A stretch of DNA of 64,000 nt from Paenibacillus sp. HB172176 (lineage in GTDB: Bacteria; Bacillota; Bacilli; Paenibacillales; Paenibacillaceae): NCBI RefSeq assembly GCF_011947265.1, contig NZ_JAATHD010000026.1, positions 1 through 64,000 of the forward strand, written 5' to 3'. The position numbers were made by a program, and so were the translations under genes. The notes under the pieces are model-generated. The model ran no database searches. It saw only the letters and a program-made list of their open reading frames with translations, and was not told where the DNA came from. Below are positions 62,231 to 64,000 of this stretch, piece after piece (the stretch's first letter is position 1; the number at the start of each line of letters is the position of its first letter).

Positions 62231-63571
62231 CTACTCTAACGAACTTGCGTCTGTCGCATCCCGAAAACGTAATCCCTTCCACAAGCGATACATTGATAGA
62301 CCTTTGTGCATGTTCATTTGATTCTGTCCCATAAAATAATCTTCAATAAAGTCTTCGTTCATATCCGTGGCCAGCTCACCTATATACATTTGCTTGCCCC
62401 CTTCATAAACTCGAATGGTCAGAGATCTCGCGGCTAAGCCTGAGGTTGGATGCCCCAAATCTCCCGCTTCCTCATCAATAACTTTCGACATGGCCAAATA
62501 TAATTTCCCATTTCGATAGCTATACATGGTAAAGTCTCTATCGGACGAGAATCTGCCTTTAATACGCACATCCTGCTTATTCAACAGCTCGACACCATCT
62601 GCAAGAGAGACGCTTGCTACAGCCTGCACCCACTCTTCTTGCGTGGATTCGCTAGTTCGGAAGGATAGGTTGATCATCTGCGAATCCATATCGACATCGG
62701 CGTGATATTGTTCATTGACTCCTCTTGCGATTGCAGATCCCGCTTCCGAATCCTTTGAGCCTCCACGCACATATTCCCCAACAGCCGCCTCGCCCAGAAG
62801 CTCGCCGCTCTCACTGTCATAGCCCTGCACGATTACTTCCCCGTTCCTTGCCGCTATCAGCGCAAGCTTATTCCCGACTGCCTCCAGCCCCAGTACTTCC
62901 AGTCCCGTTCCCTTGTAGCTGTTGTTCCCCTCAAGATCCAGGCTTGCCAGCAGCCTCGATTCCTCGTCCGGCCGCTCCTCATCCCCTCCGTTGAAAAAAC
63001 CTAATGTTTCATAAATGCCGCTAGTCCCGCTGTAATCCAAGGTAACGAGCGGCGTAAAATAGGCTTTCCCGCCGATAACGGCTAGGCCGTAGTTTGGCGT
63101 ATTGCTATACGTATTTCCGGCTGTGGAGCTGATATTCAGCTTTAACTTCGATGATCCGATCATTCTTTGCTGCAAGTCATACTTGCCAATGGAGATTCGG
63201 TTAAAGGAAAAAGGCTCATCAATCACGGAATAGATAAAATCTCTAGCCTGAATGCTGTCGATAGGAAAACCGCTGCTAATCAGTTTCCCCGGCAAATAAT
63301 AGCTCCGTACAGGCTTCGCATCCTCGTAAATTTTCGTCCGGCTCGACAACTTGCCCCCGCTAATCTCGAAAGCCGTCTCATGAAAGCCGTCGCCAAGGAT
63401 GCCTTCCAAGACCACATCCTGCAAAGCAGAGCGGTCGCCTTCCATATCGCGCAAGGAGATGCGAATGTCGTCCTTCGCGGCATGAATCGAGTGGGATAAC
63501 AGCGCAATAATCGTCGCACCAAATATCGCAAATGGAATTATGGCATGCTTTCTCGCAAATCGAATGAACAT
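62231..63571 (-). CDS. Exported or membrane-anchored hypothetical protein
   Basis: 446 residues. One N-terminal hydrophobic segment (AIIPFAIFGATIIALLSHSI) followed by a beta-rich extracytoplasmic region that looks like a propeller or tandem sheets (GLAVIGGKAYFTPLVTLDYSG, KLALIAARNGEVIVQGYDS, NGKLYLAMSKVIDEEAG). No recognised family. GGGGAG precedes the ATG, 18 bases after the stop of the membrane gene before it, and the ATPase follows, so it is part of an ABC operon, probably as an accessory subunit. Confidence 0.75.
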   Translation of the reverse strand: MFIRFARKHAIIPFAIFGATIIALLSHSIHAAKDDIRISLRDMEGDRSALQDVVLEGILGDGFHETAFEISGGKLSSRTKIYEDAKPVRSYYLPGKLISSGFPIDSIQARDFIYSVIDEPFSFNRISIGKYDLQQRMIGSSKLKLNISSTAGNTYSNTPNYGLAVIGGKAYFTPLVTLDYSGTSGIYETLGFFNGGDEERPDEESRLLASLDLEGNNSYKGTGLEVLGLEAVGNKLALIAARNGEVIVQGYDSESGELLGEAAVGEYVRGGSKDSEAGSAIARGVNEQYHADVDMDSQMINLSFRTSESTQEEWVQAVASVSLADGVELLNKQDVRIKGRFSSDRDFTMYSYRNGKLYLAMSKVIDEEAGDLGHPTSGLAARSLTIRVYEGGKQMYIGELATDMNEDFIEDYFMGQNQMNMHKGLSMYRLWKGLRFRDATDASSLE

Positions 63572-63589
63572 CGGTGAAACTCCCCTTCC

Positions 63590-64000
63590 TTACGCAATCG
63601 AGCCGCGTTTCATCAATCGAACGCCGTACCAGATAAAATAAGCTGAAATCGCGAGCAGTATAAAACTGCTCCGATACCAATCAAAGCCTGAATCGTACCA
63701 GCCGGGAATGGTCAACCGCTCTTTCACGACCCGCATCATGTAGAAGGCTGCAACGGCCAAAACCGCAAGCCCCCAATATTTCCTGCTGCGCTCACATAAC
63801 ACGCCATAATAGATTCCCGTCGTAATAAAGATGAACAGGCTTAGCGACGACATCAGCCCCTTCCAGGTCAGTGGAATAATGATTTGGAAGAAGGGGGAAC
63901 GGACAACAGCCAGAAACCAGCCCTCATGCATAACCCCGACTCCATCGCTTAACGAAGCCGCCTTCGATGCCGCCAACTCGTAGCCGAGCCACATGCTAAG
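63590..64000 (-). CDS. Membrane protein, N-terminus cut by window edge (probable ABC permease)
   Basis: The frame is open to the right edge (the ATG at 63994 is internal), so only the C-terminal 137 codons are seen. At least three membrane helices are present (IIIPLTWKGLMSSLSLFIFI, YWGLAVLAVAAFYMM and FILLAISAYFIWYGVRLM). With the following hypothetical protein and the ATPase it looks like a YtrB-like export system; the permease identity is inferred from position. Confidence 0.7.
   Translation of the reverse strand, partial: LSMWLGYELAASKAASLSDGVGVMHEGWFLAVVRSPFFQIIIPLTWKGLMSSLSLFIFITTGIYYGVLCERSRKYWGLAVLAVAAFYMMRVVKERLTIPGWYDSGFDWYRSSFILLAISAYFIWYGVRLMKRGSIA

Noticed and set aside
1..64000. 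Insertion sequence, prophage or integration site
   Set aside because: No transposase, integrase, terminal inverted repeats or target duplications were recognised; gene content and style are uniform.

Overview
The window looks like a chromosomal segment of a Paenibacillaceae-type bacterium (Paenibacillus/Cohnella-like Firmicute). The signs are an S-layer-homology protein, Bacillus-type AGGAGG ribosome sites with frequent TTG/GTG starts, CUT1 sugar ABC transporters, several AraC- and LacI-type sugar regulators, CcpA-type cre sites, a DHH-type manganese pyrophosphatase and large modular secreted carbohydrate-active enzymes. No rRNA, tRNA, phage, insertion sequence or CRISPR array was found.

Layout. 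1-3.1 kb: a minus-strand secreted operon (small exported protein, SLH protein, large exported protein cut by the window edge). 3.3-8.2 kb: an MFS transporter, a lactonase-family beta-propeller protein, a small LytTR protein with a clear promoter carrying a perfect cre match, an aldose-1-epimerase-family protein and a lipoprotein. 8.26-9.0 kb: a 51-bp tandem repeat array. 9.1-11.6 kb: a PadR/ABC exporter operon with dyad operators. 11.8-24.2 kb: a carbohydrate locus with a LacI regulator, a 1358-residue secreted modular protein, a GH127-type beta-L-arabinofuranosidase, a three-gene CUT1 importer and a divergent AraC regulator. These are linked by four copies of a TCTAAACGTTTAGA-like operator. 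24.2-30.1 kb: DUF2277 and a MacAB-like efflux operon with two ATPases, one of which carries an AbrB-like tail. 30.2-36.4 kb: an AEC transporter, an AraC/DMT pair, a GH42 beta-galactosidase and a Gfo/Idh/MocA oxidoreductase. 36.4-41.1 kb: a zinc-type CDF exporter, an MBL-fold hydrolase, a ROK-family regulator without the usual catalytic and zinc residues, an ArsR metal sensor and a 54-residue ORF. 41.2-46.9 kb: RocA/PruA, DUF6509, PpaC, a GDSL hydrolase, TauE/SafE and LysR. 47.1-51 kb: two sugar-phosphate isomerase/epimerases and a Gfo/Idh/MocA enzyme with a divergent AraC. 51-60.6 kb: ThrC, DUF72, thioredoxin, an LLM flavin enzyme, MDR dehydrogenase, DinB and a SWIM/SNF2 helicase. 60.7-61.26 kb: a second 51-bp array. 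61.4-64 kb: a YtrB-like ABC operon cut by the right edge.

The most unusual signal is a 51-bp periodic repeat at four separate places (8.26-9.01, 40.1-40.2, 55.27-55.41 and 60.69-61.26 kb). The two long arrays (14 and 11 regular units) share the dyad AGTCGA-N5-TCGACTTGCAGC although the rest of the unit differs. Unit variation does not look like protein-coding constraint, so I read them as a family of non-coding hairpin/dyad tandem elements in intergenic DNA. What they do is unknown.
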